In this document: positions 30,629 through 40,694 of the stretch, in pieces
Position numbering within the stretch: position 1 is the first letter of the stretch
How the letters are laid out: the number at the start of each line of letters is the position of its first letter
NCBI GenBank assembly: GCA_016180815.1
Contig: JACPAN010000019.1
Coordinates: 1 to 47,886, forward strand
Origin: Elusimicrobiota bacterium
Lineage (GTDB): Bacteria; Elusimicrobiota; Elusimicrobia; JACQPE01
Reading direction: 5' to 3'
Length of the DNA stretch: 47,886 nt
Translations under genes and position numbers: made by a program
Notes under the pieces: generated by a model
Told to the model about the DNA's origin: nothing
Database searches by the model: none
Seen by the model: only the letters and a program-made list of their open reading frames with translations

Positions 30629-32275
30629 ATGCCCAACAAAAATTCAGCCGCTGAACCGATCGTTACGGATATTTTGGTCGCCGGATCGGGCATCGCCGGG
30701 CTTTCTTTTGCGCTGAAAGCCGCCGATTATGCCCATGTGTTGGTGGTCACTAAGAAAGAATTGGTTGAGGCCAATACGAATTACGCCCAAGGCGGCCTGG
30801 CCGCGGCTTTGGATGCCGCGGATTCCGCCGAACGCCATGTCCAAGACACGATCAAATGCGGGGACGGCCTCTGCGAAGAACCCGTGGCGCGCCAAATCGT
30901 GGCCGAGGCGCCGCGTTTCGTGCGGGAACTGGAAGCTTGGGGCGCGCGCTTCACTCATGGCGCGGCCGGCGCGTTGGATTTGGGCTTGGAAGGCGGGCAT
31001 TCCGCCCGGCGCATCGTTCATGCCAAGGATTTCACGGGCCGTGAAATCGAGCGCGCCTTGGTGTCTGCGGTGCGCAAAAATCCGCGCATTAAAATCATGG
31101 AAAACACCTTGATTTTGGACCTTTTGCTCAAAGCGAATCCGGCCCAAACGCCGCCGGCCCAAAACCGCGCGCTTGGGGCCGTTGTGCTGAATCAGGGCGT
31201 TCTCTTGCCGGTCCGGGCCAAACGGGTTGTGCTGGCCACCGGCGGCGCCGGAAAAATTTATCTCTACACCACCAATCCCGATATCGCCACCGGCGATGGC
31301 ATGGCCATCGCCTGGCGCGCCGGCGTTTCTCTTAAAAATTTGGAATTCGTCCAGTTTCACCCCACCTGTCTTTATCATCCGAAGTTAAGGAATTTCCTGA
31401 TTTCAGAAGCGGTGCGCGGTGAGGGGGCGATTTTGAAGAACCGGCGCGGCAAAGCCTTCATGAAAAGTTACGACGCCCGGGGAGAGCTGGCGCCCAGGGA
31501 CGTGGTGGCCCGGTCCATCGACGCCGAGCTTAAAAAAACCGGAAACGAATTTGTTTATTTAGATATCAGCCATAAGAGCGAGTCATTTTTGAAAAATCGA
31601 TTCCCGAACATTTTTGAGCGGCTTTTATCGGTGGGCATCGACATGGCCAAGGACCCCGTTCCAGTCGTTCCTGCGGCGCATTATTTTTGCGGGGGCGTTA
31701 AAGCGGACGTGGCGGGGGGCACCGAGCTCCCCGGCCTTTACGCCATCGGCGAGGTGGCTTGCACGGGTTTGCACGGCGCCAATCGTTTGGCGTCCAATTC
31801 CTTGCTGGAAGCCTGCGCCATGGCGCATTACGCGGCCGAGGCGCTTCGCAAAGAAACGCCTCAAACCAACGGTAAAGCCGCCGTCGGCGTTTTATCGGTG
31901 ACGCGCTGGGGCGAGAAAACCCTAGCCGACTCCGACGTTAACACGCTGATCGCTCACAATTGGGATGAAACCCGCAGGCTGATGGCCAATTACGTGGGCA
32001 TCGTTCGAAGCCGGGACCGATTGACGAGGGCCGCGCGCCGGCTGGCTTTGATTCAAGTCGAGGTCGAGGAACTGGTGCGCACCTACGCTCCGAATCAGGA
32101 TTTGGCCGAGCTGTGGAATATTTTGGCCCTGGCCCAGGCGGTAGTGGCGAGCGGCCTTTTGCGCAAGGAGTCCCGCGGCCTTCACTATATGCTCGATTAC
32201 CCCGATAAAAATCCAAAATTCGCCAAACCAATGGAAGTGTCCTGGGCGCATCAGGGGAAAATCATTGCCCGCTAA
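30629..32275 (+). CDS. nadB: L-aspartate oxidase
   Basis: A 548-residue flavoenzyme that oxidises aspartate to iminoaspartate, the first step of de novo NAD synthesis. The FAD-binding VAGSGIAGLSFALKA begins the protein. NTNYAQGGLAAA, GLEGGHSARRIVHAKD, VQFHPTCLYHP, LISEAVRGEGAIL, YFCGGVKAD and GLHGANRLASNSLLEA are typical of NadB as opposed to succinate dehydrogenase A. The ATG follows the phosphoesterase stop by one base. nadA and nadC are not in the window. Confidence 0.94.
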   Translation: MPNKNSAAEPIVTDILVAGSGIAGLSFALKAADYAHVLVVTKKELVEANTNYAQGGLAAALDAADSAERHVQDTIKCGDGLCEEPVARQIVAEAPRFVRELEAWGARFTHGAAGALDLGLEGGHSARRIVHAKDFTGREIERALVSAVRKNPRIKIMENTLILDLLLKANPAQTPPAQNRALGAVVLNQGVLLPVRAKRVVLATGGAGKIYLYTTNPDIATGDGMAIAWRAGVSLKNLEFVQFHPTCLYHPKLRNFLISEAVRGEGAILKNRRGKAFMKSYDARGELAPRDVVARSIDAELKKTGNEFVYLDISHKSESFLKNRFPNIFERLLSVGIDMAKDPVPVVPAAHYFCGGVKADVAGGTELPGLYAIGEVACTGLHGANRLASNSLLEACAMAHYAAEALRKETPQTNGKAAVGVLSVTRWGEKTLADSDVNTLIAHNWDETRRLMANYVGIVRSRDRLTRAARRLALIQVEVEELVRTYAPNQDLAELWNILALAQAVVASGLLRKESRGLHYMLDYPDKNPKFAKPMEVSWAHQGKIIAR

Positions 32276-35129
32276 TCGAATGGAAACACACCGCCGGAGT
32301 CCGGGATCGACGACGGACGATCAAATCGTCGTTCACGGAGCGCGCGTGCACAATTTAAAGAACGTGCATTGCGAGCTGCCCAGGAATTCGTTCGTGGTCG
32401 TCACCGGAGTGTCGGGTTCCGGCAAATCATCCTTGGCCTTCGACACGATTTACGCCGAGGGCCAGCGCCGGTATGTCGAAAGCCTGTCCGCTTATGCGCG
32501 GCAGTTTTTGGAATTGATGGATAAGCCGGATGTCGACTACATCACCGGCCTTTCTCCCGCGATTTCCATCGAGCAGCGCACGCCCTCGCACAACCCGCGC
32601 TCGAGCGTCGCCACACAGACGGAAATTTACGATTACCTGAGGCTGTTGTTCGCCCGCGTCGGCACGCCGCATTGCGCGGTTTGCGGCGACGAAGTCCGCG
32701 CCATGTCGGCCAGCGAAATCATCGCCGCCTTGCTGAAGGATTTTGACGGTCAAGAGCTGACGTTGTACGCGCCTTTGGTGCGCGGCCGCACCGGCACCTA
32801 TGAGGCGCTGTTTAAAAAACTGCGGGCCGCCGGTTGGGTGCGGGTTCGCGTCAACGGAAAAACGGCGGCTTTAGACGGCAAATTGCCCAAGCTCTCGCGA
32901 TATGTCAAGCACACGATTGAAATTGAAATCGACCGTTTGCGGGTGGCCGCCGGTTCCAAAGAGAGGCTGGCGGAAAGCGTCGAAGCCGCGTTAAGGGAAT
33001 CCCGGGGGTTGATTCAAATCGAGGGCAAGGGCGTCAGCCGCCTTCATTCCCAGCATTTGTCCTGCCCGCGCTGTCATACCTCGATTCCGGAAATGGAGCC
33101 CAGGCTGTTTTCCTTCAACAGCCCTTACGGGGCTTGCCCGAGTTGCGAGGGATTGGGCGCGAATCTTGAAATCGCGCCGGAGCTGGTGGTGCCCGATCAA
33201 AACAAAACGCTCGATGAAGGCGCGATTCATGCCTGGGCCGAGCCCATCACCACGCGCACGCACCGATGGAAAGGTTCCTGGCGCTCTTATTACGGCGAAA
33301 TTTTGGACGGTCTTTGCCGCAATCAGGGCATCCCCAAGCATTTGCCCTGGAAGAAGCTGCCCAAAGCCGGCCGCGAGCTGTTGCTTTACGGCGGCGGTTC
33401 TTACCGCGTTCATTGGATGAGCCGCAATAAAGATTTTGAAGGCGTAATCGGGGGATTGAAGCGGCGCTATCAAGAGACGGATTCCGTTTTTGTCAAAGAA
33501 GAAATCATGCGCCGCTATATGCAGCGGCTCTCTTGCAAATCCTGCCAGGGCAAGCGGCTGAAAAAAGAAGCTCTTTGCGTCACGGTGGGCGCTTTGAACA
33601 TCGCGACGGCAACCGCTTTATCCATCGAGCGCGCGTTCCACTTTTTCAGGGACCTCAAGCTTTCCGAAAGCAAACAGCAAATCGCCCGGCAAGTGTTGAA
33701 GGAAATCACGACCAGGCTGGGTTTTTTGACCAATGTGGGTTTGGGTTATTTGACCTTGGACCGGGAGTCTCAAACATTGTCCGGCGGCGAAGCCCAGCGC
33801 ATTCATTTGGCCACTCAAATCGGCAGCGGGTTGGTGGGCGTCCTCTATGTGCTTGACGAGCCCACCATCGGGCTTCACCCCAAGGACAATACGTTGTTGT
33901 TGGCCGTATTGAAGCAGTTGCGCGATCAAGGCAATACCTTGTTGACCGTCGAGCATGATGAAGAAACGATCCGCACCGCGGACTGGATCGTGGACTTGGG
34001 CCCCGGCGGCGGCGAACATGGCGGCAACATCGTTTACGGCGGGCCGCTCGAGGGGCTGCTCAAGTCCAAGGATTCGTTGACCGCGCAATACCTCAACGGC
34101 GTCAAAAAAGTCGCGGATTTAAAATCGAAGGTTCGCGGCCCCGATCGCAACGCCCGGCTTCTCATCAAGGGCGCGCGGCAATTCAATTTGAAAAATATCG
34201 ACGTGACCATTCCCTTGGGCCGTTTTGTCTGCGTCACCGGGGTGTCGGGCTCCGGCAAATCCACCTTGGTTCATGAGGTGTTGTACAAGGCTGCGGCCAA
34301 ACGTTTTTACGGCGCCAAAGAGCCGCCCGGCGCGCATGACGCCATCGAAGGCTGGGCTTCGATCGACAAAGCGCTGCTCGTGGATCAGGACCCCATCGGC
34401 CGCACGCCCAGATCGAACCCGGCCACGTACACCGAAGTATGGTCGCCGATTCGGGAATTGTTCGCTCTGTTGCCCGAGTCGCGCCGCCGGGGGTATAAAC
34501 CCGGACGGTTTTCTTTTAACGTGCCCGGGGGTCGCTGCGAAAACTGTTCAGGGGACGGCATGCTCAAAATCGAAATGCAGTTTTTAGCCGATGTTTACGT
34601 GACCTGCGACTCCTGCAGGGGCCGCCGGTTCAACGAAGAAACGCTCGAGGTGCGTTTTGAAGGACGCTCGATCGCGGATATTTTGGAGAGCCCCGTATCC
34701 GCGGCTCTTGAGATTTTTAAAGATTTTCCCAAAATTCAGCGCATGCTTAAAGTGTTGCAAGAGGTGGGGTTGGGTTATATCAAGCTGGGGCAATCCGCCA
34801 CCACGCTCTCCGGCGGCGAAGCCCAGCGCGTCAAGCTCGCGGCCGAGCTCGCCAAATTCGCCACCGGGCGCACGCTGTATATTTTGGATGAGCCGACCAC
34901 CGGGCTGCATTTCGATGACGTGGCCAAGCTGTTGGGCGTTTTGCATCGCCTGGTCGATCAAGGCAACACGGTGTTGGTCATCGAGCACAATGCGGATATT
35001 ATCCGTTGCGCTGATTGGATTATCGATCTCGGCCCCGACGGCGGGGACGCGGGCGGCGAACTGGTGGCCCAGGGTTCCCCGGAAACCATCAAGGCCGCGT
35101 CGCGTTCTCATACCGGACGTTATATTTAA
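32265..35129 (+). CDS. uvrA: Excinuclease ABC subunit A
   Basis: A 954-residue DNA damage sensor of nucleotide excision repair. Both ABC modules are complete: Walker [14 protein letters not shown] and [13 protein letters not shown], and two signature LSGGEAQR motifs with DEPT(I/T)GLH. Zinc-finger cysteines occur in the first ([19 protein letters not shown]) and second ([27 protein letters not shown]) modules. Start TTG 32265 overlaps nadB by 11 bases; ATG 32280 five codons later is an alternative. Confidence 0.97.
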   Translation: MPANRMETHRRSPGSTTDDQIVVHGARVHNLKNVHCELPRNSFVVVTGVSGSGKSSLAFDTIYAEGQRRYVESLSAYARQFLELMDKPDVDYITGLSPAISIEQRTPSHNPRSSVATQTEIYDYLRLLFARVGTPHCAVCGDEVRAMSASEIIAALLKDFDGQELTLYAPLVRGRTGTYEALFKKLRAAGWVRVRVNGKTAALDGKLPKLSRYVKHTIEIEIDRLRVAAGSKERLAESVEAALRESRGLIQIEGKGVSRLHSQHLSCPRCHTSIPEMEPRLFSFNSPYGACPSCEGLGANLEIAPELVVPDQNKTLDEGAIHAWAEPITTRTHRWKGSWRSYYGEILDGLCRNQGIPKHLPWKKLPKAGRELLLYGGGSYRVHWMSRNKDFEGVIGGLKRRYQETDSVFVKEEIMRRYMQRLSCKSCQGKRLKKEALCVTVGALNIATATALSIERAFHFFRDLKLSESKQQIARQVLKEITTRLGFLTNVGLGYLTLDRESQTLSGGEAQRIHLATQIGSGLVGVLYVLDEPTIGLHPKDNTLLLAVLKQLRDQGNTLLTVEHDEETIRTADWIVDLGPGGGEHGGNIVYGGPLEGLLKSKDSLTAQYLNGVKKVADLKSKVRGPDRNARLLIKGARQFNLKNIDVTIPLGRFVCVTGVSGSGKSTLVHEVLYKAAAKRFYGAKEPPGAHDAIEGWASIDKALLVDQDPIGRTPRSNPATYTEVWSPIRELFALLPESRRRGYKPGRFSFNVPGGRCENCSGDGMLKIEMQFLADVYVTCDSCRGRRFNEETLEVRFEGRSIADILESPVSAALEIFKDFPKIQRMLKVLQEVGLGYIKLGQSATTLSGGEAQRVKLAAELAKFATGRTLYILDEPTTGLHFDDVAKLLGVLHRLVDQGNTVLVIEHNADIIRCADWIIDLGPDGGDAGGELVAQGSPETIKAASRSHTGRYI

Positions 35130-35144
35130 CATAATGAATTTCGC

Positions 35145-36299
35145 ATGAAAATTTTGATTACCGGCGGCGCTGGATTCATCGGGTCTCATCTGGCCGACAA
35201 TTGTTTGGAATCCGGCCACAAAGTCGTCCTTCTCGACAATTTGGACCCTCAGGTTCATGGAGAAGGCGGCGCTAAAGCCGCCCGGATCCAGGGCGCTGAT
35301 TTTATTCATGGAGATGTCACCGATCCCAAGGCCATGCTGAAGGCTTTAGACGGGGTTGACGCCGTGGCGCATTTGGCTGCGACCGTGGGCGTGGGCCAAA
35401 GCATGTACGAAGTCGTTTACTATACGCATGCCAATGTGACGGGCACGGCGTGCTTGTATCAGACCATCATTAAAAACCGCTTACCCGTCAAAAAAATCGT
35501 GGTCGCCTCCAGCATGAGCGCCTACGGCGAAGGGTTGTATCGCTGCGAGCGCTGCGCCAAAAACGTGCGCGGGCAAATGCGCCCGGAACAACGCCTCAAA
35601 AGCGGGCTTTGGGAACTCGAATGCCCGCAATGCCATGGCGCGCTCAAGCCCGTGGGAACTCCGGAAACCGAGATGTTTCATTGCGAGAGCATCTACGCCT
35701 TAAGCAAGCGCGATACCGAGGAAATCGCGATTATGCTCGGACGTTCACACAATTTGCCGACCGTCGCTTTGCGGTTTTTTAATGTGTTTGGAACCGGGCA
35801 ATCATTGTCCAATCCGTACACCGGAGTCGCGGCCATCTTTTTTTCGAGGATTCTCAATGAGCGGTCTCCGGTCATTTATGAAGACGGGCTGCAATCTAGG
35901 GATTTCATCCATGTCCGTGATGTGGCGCGGGCCGTGCGTTTGTCGCTGGAGAGTCCGGTCAAAGACCGCGTTTTTAACGTGGGGCGGGGCCAGGCCGTGA
36001 CCATCGCCCAGGTCGCGGATTTGGCTTTGAAAGCAGCGGGCCGCAAAGGGCGCATCGCCGCGGATATCAACGGCGCTTATCGCACCGGCGATGTCCGGCA
36101 TTGTTTTGCCGACGCTCAAGCCATCAGGCGGGAACTCAGATGGGAGCCTCGCGTCAGCCTTGAAGAGGGTTTTGAGGAGCTCTATGCCTGGGCTAAGCAG
36201 TCTCAGGCTCACGATCATTTTGACCGGGCCGCTGAAGAGTTAAAGCGTTATGGTTTGGTCAAGCCCGCCGGCAAAACTAGCCCAAAAGCCAGCGTTTAA
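35145..36299 (+). CDS. NAD-dependent sugar epimerase with inserted zinc ribbon
   Basis: A 384-residue extended short-chain dehydrogenase of the nucleotide-sugar epimerase type. The Rossmann motif is GGAGFIG (7-13); the active-site serine region is SSMSAYG (122-128) and the catalytic pair Y184-X3-K188 is in IYALSK. Between them is an insertion with CXXC at 134/137 and CXXC at 160/163, a treble-clef-like zinc ribbon. Such a ribbon is known in some dTDP-L-rhamnose 4-epimerase-like enzymes, so a deoxy-sugar or UDP-sugar step for surface glycans is likely, but the substrate is not certain. It is the last gene in the plus-strand run. Confidence 0.85.
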   Translation: MKILITGGAGFIGSHLADNCLESGHKVVLLDNLDPQVHGEGGAKAARIQGADFIHGDVTDPKAMLKALDGVDAVAHLAATVGVGQSMYEVVYYTHANVTGTACLYQTIIKNRLPVKKIVVASSMSAYGEGLYRCERCAKNVRGQMRPEQRLKSGLWELECPQCHGALKPVGTPETEMFHCESIYALSKRDTEEIAIMLGRSHNLPTVALRFFNVFGTGQSLSNPYTGVAAIFFSRILNERSPVIYEDGLQSRDFIHVRDVARAVRLSLESPVKDRVFNVGRGQAVTIAQVADLALKAAGRKGRIAADINGAYRTGDVRHCFADAQAIRRELRWEPRVSLEEGFEELYAWAKQSQAHDHFDRAAEELKRYGLVKPAGKTSPKASV

Positions 36300-36945
36300 T
36301 CACGTTGCGCCACCCTGGCGTTTTCTTTTCTTCCGGATTCGGATTTTTTTCTTTTTCCTTCTCCCCTTGGGGGAGCGCCCTCCGCTGAGCTTCGGGTGCG
36401 GCGGGCGGCCGCAGGCCGCTCGGTCCCGCCGGAGGGTTGGGGTGGGGGGCCGATTCCCCGGCTGCCGCCGGCCAGCGGCCCATGGCTTCCTGATAAATTT
36501 CCTGGCATAGGATGCGCATTTTTTCCAGGTATTTGGCGTGAAACTCGGCCTCGCGCTTCAACGCCTCGTCTTGAAAGTCCTCTAATTCCCTTCCTTTGCC
36601 TTCAAGAAGCTCGTGCAATTCTTTATTTCTGATGATTTCCTGATCCAGGCGGCGCTTGGCGCCGGCAACTTCTTCTTCGGTTTGCTTTAAGCGTTCCTGG
36701 AGACGGGCGATTTCTTCATGATGGCGCGCGGCCAGGATGCGCTCCGTTGTTTCCCGCTCTTCGGCCAGCATTGTTTTTGACTGGACCAGCAAGCGGTCCG
36801 CTTCCGCCATTTCCGTCCGGTATTCCTCAATCATCGCCTGAAGGGTCACGGCCGCGGCCCGGTCCTCTTTCCAAAGGTTCTGGCAAATGGCGTCCAACTT
36901 GGCCCAGATTTCACCCAAAGGGGGGATGCCGGCGATTTTATCCAC
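36277..36945 (-). CDS. Short coiled-coil protein with repeat-derived C-terminus
   Basis: A 222-residue protein. Residues 30-150 are a continuous charged coiled coil (EEYRTEMAEADRLL, RLQERLKQTEEEVAGAKRRL). Residues about 160-200 (APHPNPPAGPSGL...ALPQGEKEKEK) read as a translated palindromic intergenic repeat, and the chain ends in WRNVIKRWLLG. The GTG start follows the stop of the large coiled-coil gene by one base, so the two are one operon. The 3' end overlaps the epimerase gene by 23 bases on the other strand. Function is unknown; a structural or scaffolding role is inferred. Confidence 0.75.
   Translation of the reverse strand: MDKIAGIPPLGEIWAKLDAICQNLWKEDRAAAVTLQAMIEEYRTEMAEADRLLVQSKTMLAEERETTERILAARHHEEIARLQERLKQTEEEVAGAKRRLDQEIIRNKELHELLEGKGRELEDFQDEALKREAEFHAKYLEKMRILCQEIYQEAMGRWPAAAGESAPHPNPPAGPSGLRPPAAPEAQRRALPQGEKEKEKNPNPEEKKTPGWRNVIKRWLLG
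36348..36467. repeat. GC-rich palindromic repeat inside the coiled-coil gene
   Basis: CTCCCC/GGGGAG (36361-36375) forms one hairpin; CCCTCCG (36378-36384) pairs with CGGAGGG (36430-36436) around a second hairpin GCGGCC/GGCCGC (36405-36419). It is similar in style to the hairpin at 154-174. It is in frame with the coding region, so it appears to have been inserted without breaking the gene. Confidence 0.6.
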
Positions 36946-36946
36946 G

Positions 36947-38971
36947 TTAAATTTTTGAGCCTTCGCTTTTAACCTGCCAGGCCTTGTAGGTCTGGATTTC
37001 CTTCAAGAGCTCTTCTTTGAGCTCTTCAAGTTTGACGGCTTTTTGGCTGTATAGCGTTTCCAAATGCTGGCGGTGCCGGTGCCACTCCGCGTCGCGGCGG
37101 CGCAATTCTTCTTCCCGGCGCTGCCATTCTTTTTCTTTGCCTTGTTTTTCCGATTCCAAATCCTCCAGGCGTTTCATCATCACGCGCTCCAAATCGTCGA
37201 GCTCCAAGCGGCGTTTTTCAAGGGATTGATACAGGCGCTCCCGTTCCGCGTCCAGGCCGCGCTCGCGCTCCCTAAATTCGGTTTCCCAGCGCCGGGCCTG
37301 AGCGTCCACTTGCGCGTGGCGTTCCTTCAATTGGATTTCGAAAGCGGCCTGTTTCTTGATGATTTCTTCTTCCAATTGGCCGCGGACTTTGGATTGCTCG
37401 ATTTGCCATTGATGAAGTTGTTCCTCCATCTGCCGGCGCTCCTGTTCTTTTTTGGCCGATTCCTCGCGGATGAGCGCCGATTCTTCCTGGTACTTTTTTT
37501 CGACCCCCTGGCGCTCGGCGGCCAATTCCTGGCGCAATTGCGTTTCCAGAGCCCGGTATTCCTTATCCAGGGCCGCTTTTTTGGCGTTCATTTGCGACTC
37601 CAGCTCCAAGACTTTTTTCTGATAGATTTCGCCCTGGAACCGGATTTGAGCGTGGAAATCATCTTCCATTTCGCGGATCTGTTTTTCCAACTGCGCTTGC
37701 GCCGTTTGTTTTTCCCGCTTTAAGTCCTCGATGGTTTTGCCCCATTGCGCTTCTTTTTTCAGGGTTTCCTGCAGCGTCCGCTCTTCGAATTCGTGCATTT
37801 GCCTGGTGAGCGTCTGGGCCGATTCGATGGACGCGGAAAGCTCGGCATCTAACAGCGCCTTCTGATGGTCGAAGTTCAAGCGCAGCTCATTTTCCTTCTG
37901 GCGAAAATTCGATTCCAGCTGCCCGGCCCGCTCCTCGAATTCCTGGCGCATTTTGGCGTAAGATTCATCGAGGTCCCTGACGCGGCCCGTGTATTTGGTT
38001 TCCAGCTCGTTTTCCTTGCGGCTGATGTCCGACGCGCGCTTGCGGTAGTTTTCTTCCTGAATTTGAATCTTGGCCAGAACTTCCTGATGGTAGCTGGCCT
38101 TAAGCGCGGACAAGGATTCGTTCGCCGCCTGAACCTTCATGGCCAACATGTCCCGCTCGTTTTCGAGCGACTTGATTTCCGCCTTCAGATTCTCCGCAGC
38201 TTCTTTGTATTTTTGCTCGAAAATTTCCTCCCGCTCCTGGGCGCCTTTGACAAAGGCGTCCCGCTGCGCTTCGATTTCACGGTAGAGCTTGGTTTTGAGC
38301 TCTTCAAACTCTTTTTCCAGGAACGCGTGCTTTTGTGAGAATCCGGCTTCGAGTCTTTCCATGCGCTGGCGGTAATCCATCTCCAGGCGCGTTCGCTCGA
38401 TTTCAACCTCGCTTTCCTTCTGATGGTGGGAGGTTTCCAGCTCTTTCACCCGCTGCCGGAGCTTGTGTTCCTCGCCGGCGCGCATGGATTCGAAATTCTG
38501 CCGGGCGCTGGCCAGACGTTGGGCGTACTGGGTTTCGAGTTCCAGCAGGCGCTCATGCCAGCGGGTTTGAATTTCCTGCTGGGATTTTTCCAAATCGAGC
38601 AGGCGCTGCTGATGCTCGTCAATCAAGCGTTTTTGCAGGGTGTCGAGTTCCAATTGCTTTTGAATCAGGATGCTGATATCCATTTTTCCGGCGGACAACA
38701 GCTTGTAGGTTTCCGCCAGCCGGTCGAAAAACGCCTGTTGCTCGCCTAATTGCTGACCGCGCTCTTCGAGGGCTTTTTTTAGATTCTCCAGGTCGCGCTC
38801 TTTGGCGGTTTGCACGACGGAAACGGCTTCCATCTTGGCCAAGAGCTCTCGATTGACCTCTTCAAGCTTTTCGATTTTTTCTTTGGTCCAATTCAAAGCG
38901 ACTTTGGCCGCGTCGATATTGGCGATATCGACAAAAGGATCGGGCTGGGGAACAAGCGGCTGCTGATCCAT
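36947..38971 (-). CDS. Long coiled-coil protein
   Basis: A 674-residue protein. After about 30 residues with proline and FVDIANIDAAKVAL, nearly the whole chain is a charged heptad-rich coiled coil rich in E, K, Q and R, with aromatic residues spaced along it and no signal or membrane segment. It resembles cytoplasmic filament or scaffolding proteins (AglZ/crescentin-like in style only), with no ATPase domain, so it is not an SMC protein. It is the first gene in a two-gene operon with 36277-36945. ATG 38971 has no clear ribosome binding site. Confidence 0.75.
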   Translation of the reverse strand: MDQQPLVPQPDPFVDIANIDAAKVALNWTKEKIEKLEEVNRELLAKMEAVSVVQTAKERDLENLKKALEERGQQLGEQQAFFDRLAETYKLLSAGKMDISILIQKQLELDTLQKRLIDEHQQRLLDLEKSQQEIQTRWHERLLELETQYAQRLASARQNFESMRAGEEHKLRQRVKELETSHHQKESEVEIERTRLEMDYRQRMERLEAGFSQKHAFLEKEFEELKTKLYREIEAQRDAFVKGAQEREEIFEQKYKEAAENLKAEIKSLENERDMLAMKVQAANESLSALKASYHQEVLAKIQIQEENYRKRASDISRKENELETKYTGRVRDLDESYAKMRQEFEERAGQLESNFRQKENELRLNFDHQKALLDAELSASIESAQTLTRQMHEFEERTLQETLKKEAQWGKTIEDLKREKQTAQAQLEKQIREMEDDFHAQIRFQGEIYQKKVLELESQMNAKKAALDKEYRALETQLRQELAAERQGVEKKYQEESALIREESAKKEQERRQMEEQLHQWQIEQSKVRGQLEEEIIKKQAAFEIQLKERHAQVDAQARRWETEFRERERGLDAERERLYQSLEKRRLELDDLERVMMKRLEDLESEKQGKEKEWQRREEELRRRDAEWHRHRQHLETLYSQKAVKLEELKEELLKEIQTYKAWQVKSEGSKI

Positions 38972-39119
38972 ACATTAAAAGCATGGCTCCGGGCCGCGAA
39001 TTTGTCAATAAGCAATCGAAGCCCGGCCTTGTGCTTAAAAGTTTTCAAGATGATTATCGGGAAATTCGTATGGATCTGCGCGTCAGGATGATCTTCGAGT
39101 TAAGCCGGCAGAAAAAGCC

Positions 39120-39148
39120 TTGCTACTTTTTTATATAGCTGTTAAAAT
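39120..39148 (+). promoter_or_regulatory. Putative promoter of the AAA ATPase
   Basis: TTGCTA (39120-39125) and TAAAAT (39143-39148) are 17 bp apart. Transcription should start near 39155, close to a seven-codon reading frame (ATG 39154 to TAA 39177) that overlaps the upstream start choice of the ATPase gene. Moderate confidence. Confidence 0.5.
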
Positions 39149-39181
39149 TACTCATGAGTAAATTTGATACCTATTAAATTT

Positions 39182-40318
39182 ATGGACAAAAAACGCTACC
39201 TTGAATCCTACATTGAAACCGACGTCAGCGAAAAAATGGTTTTTCTTAGCGGGCCGCGCCAGGTTGGAAAGACATCTTTAGCCCTTAATTTGTTGGGAGG
39301 CGATGAATCTCACCCAGCCTATTTCAATTGGGATTTTCCGGACGATCAGAAAAAATTGTTGGCTCAAGAATTCCCGCCCAACGAAAAATTGCTTGTTTTT
39401 GATGAAATCCACAAATATAAACGTTGGAGGAATTGGCTTAAAGGGCTCTATGACAAAACACGCAGCCGGCGCCGGTATCTGGTGACCGGCAGCGCAAGGC
39501 TTGATTACTATGCCAGAGGAGGGGATGCTTTAACCGGGCGCTATCATTTTTATCAGCTCCACCCTTTCAGCTTGGCCGAGATAGACGCTGATTGCCGCCG
39601 CAGTTCTCTGGAGACATTGCTTCGTTTCGGGGGATTCCCCGAGCCGTTTTTGGCTCAATCGCAAATCCGATGGCGGCGTTGGCAAATGGAGCGCATGCGC
39701 CAGGTTTTGCGGGATGACTTGCGGGATCTTGAAAAAGTCGAAGAAGTGGTTCTTGTCGCCAGGTTGGCTGAGCATATCCCCAATACCGTCGGGTCTCCTC
39801 TGTCGATCAATAACCTTCGGGAAGATTTGCAGGTAGCCCATCGGACCGTGCAAAATTGGCTTAATATTTTGGAGCGGCTTTTTGTCATATTCCGCGTTGC
39901 GCCCTTTGGCGCTGCGACCATACGAGCCGTTAAAAAAGAGCAAAAGACCTACCTTTGGGACTGGTCCAGCGTGCCTGAGCCGGGCCCGAGGTTTGAAAAT
40001 TTTGTCGCCGGCCAATTATTGAAATATTGTCACTTTGTGGAGCAAACGCAAGGGCATAGGATGGAATTGCGCTATATTCGGGATACAGATAGACGCGAAG
40101 TTGATTTTGTAGTCGTCAAAGACAGAAAACCGCTCTTTGCCGTCGAAGCTCAATTAAGTGATGCTCCGGTGTCCGCCTCCATCGCTTACTTTGCGCAGCG
40201 GTTATCCATCCCTGAGTTTTATGTTGTTCATTTAGGCGTTAAAGATTACGAGCATGGATCATTGCCCTTGCGGGTTCTGCCTTTTCAAAAGTTCGCATCC
40301 GAACTTAAGTTGCCTTAA
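39182..40318 (+). CDS. AAA ATPase with DUF4143 domain
   Basis: A 378-residue protein with Walker A GPRQVGKTSL (K30), Walker B LLVFDEIHKY, sensor-1 region YLVTGSARLDYY and a C-terminal DUF4143 part (FENFVAGQLLKYCHF, RYIRDTDRREVDFVVVKDRKPLFAVEAQLS). The last segment has a PD-(D/E)XK-like E...D...E pattern, as often seen in this family. The family is common and its function is poorly known. ATG 39182 is preferred; TTG 39164 is possible. The following 376 bases carry a REP-like palindrome and no gene I can support. Confidence 0.85.
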   Translation: MDKKRYLESYIETDVSEKMVFLSGPRQVGKTSLALNLLGGDESHPAYFNWDFPDDQKKLLAQEFPPNEKLLVFDEIHKYKRWRNWLKGLYDKTRSRRRYLVTGSARLDYYARGGDALTGRYHFYQLHPFSLAEIDADCRRSSLETLLRFGGFPEPFLAQSQIRWRRWQMERMRQVLRDDLRDLEKVEEVVLVARLAEHIPNTVGSPLSINNLREDLQVAHRTVQNWLNILERLFVIFRVAPFGAATIRAVKKEQKTYLWDWSSVPEPGPRFENFVAGQLLKYCHFVEQTQGHRMELRYIRDTDRREVDFVVVKDRKPLFAVEAQLSDAPVSASIAYFAQRLSIPEFYVVHLGVKDYEHGSLPLRVLPFQKFASELKLP

Positions 40319-40534
40319 AATATTCGGCGTCACCAAAACCAGCACTTCTAAATCAAAATCAGCGCCCCTTGCTTCGTGAGGGTTGGGGGACCCCTCTTGA
40401 CTTTTTCGAGAACTGGGTTTATATGATTATTAGGGAGGAAAAACGCAAAAAAAGCCTTTATTTTCTTTATTTTTGCATTAAAACATGTAGTGAACAGCTT
40501 AATTTATGTTTTATGACTAATTTTGAATTTTTGT

Positions 40535-40560
40535 CATTGCGAGCCTTGGGCGAAGCAATC
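40535..40560 (+). repeat. REP-like palindrome, copy 2
   Basis: CATTGCGAGCCTTGGGCGAAGCAATC is the same element as at 205-236 with a shorter centre; ATTGC pairs with GCAAT. It is in the gap before the giant surface gene. Confidence 0.65.
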
Positions 40561-40694
40561 TCATCAAAGAATTTTTTGGTTTTTTTGATTCAAAAGTTAC
40601 CGCTTGCGCGTTTAGTTTTCACGCCTCAAGCTATGACATGGCGTTCGATTTTTACCGTCGTTTTTTGCTTGGAAATCAGGAGGTTCATTAACCC

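Noticed and set aside
36947-38971. An SMC or other chromosome-partitioning ATPase
   Set aside because: It is long coiled coil throughout, with no Walker A, Walker B or signature motif.
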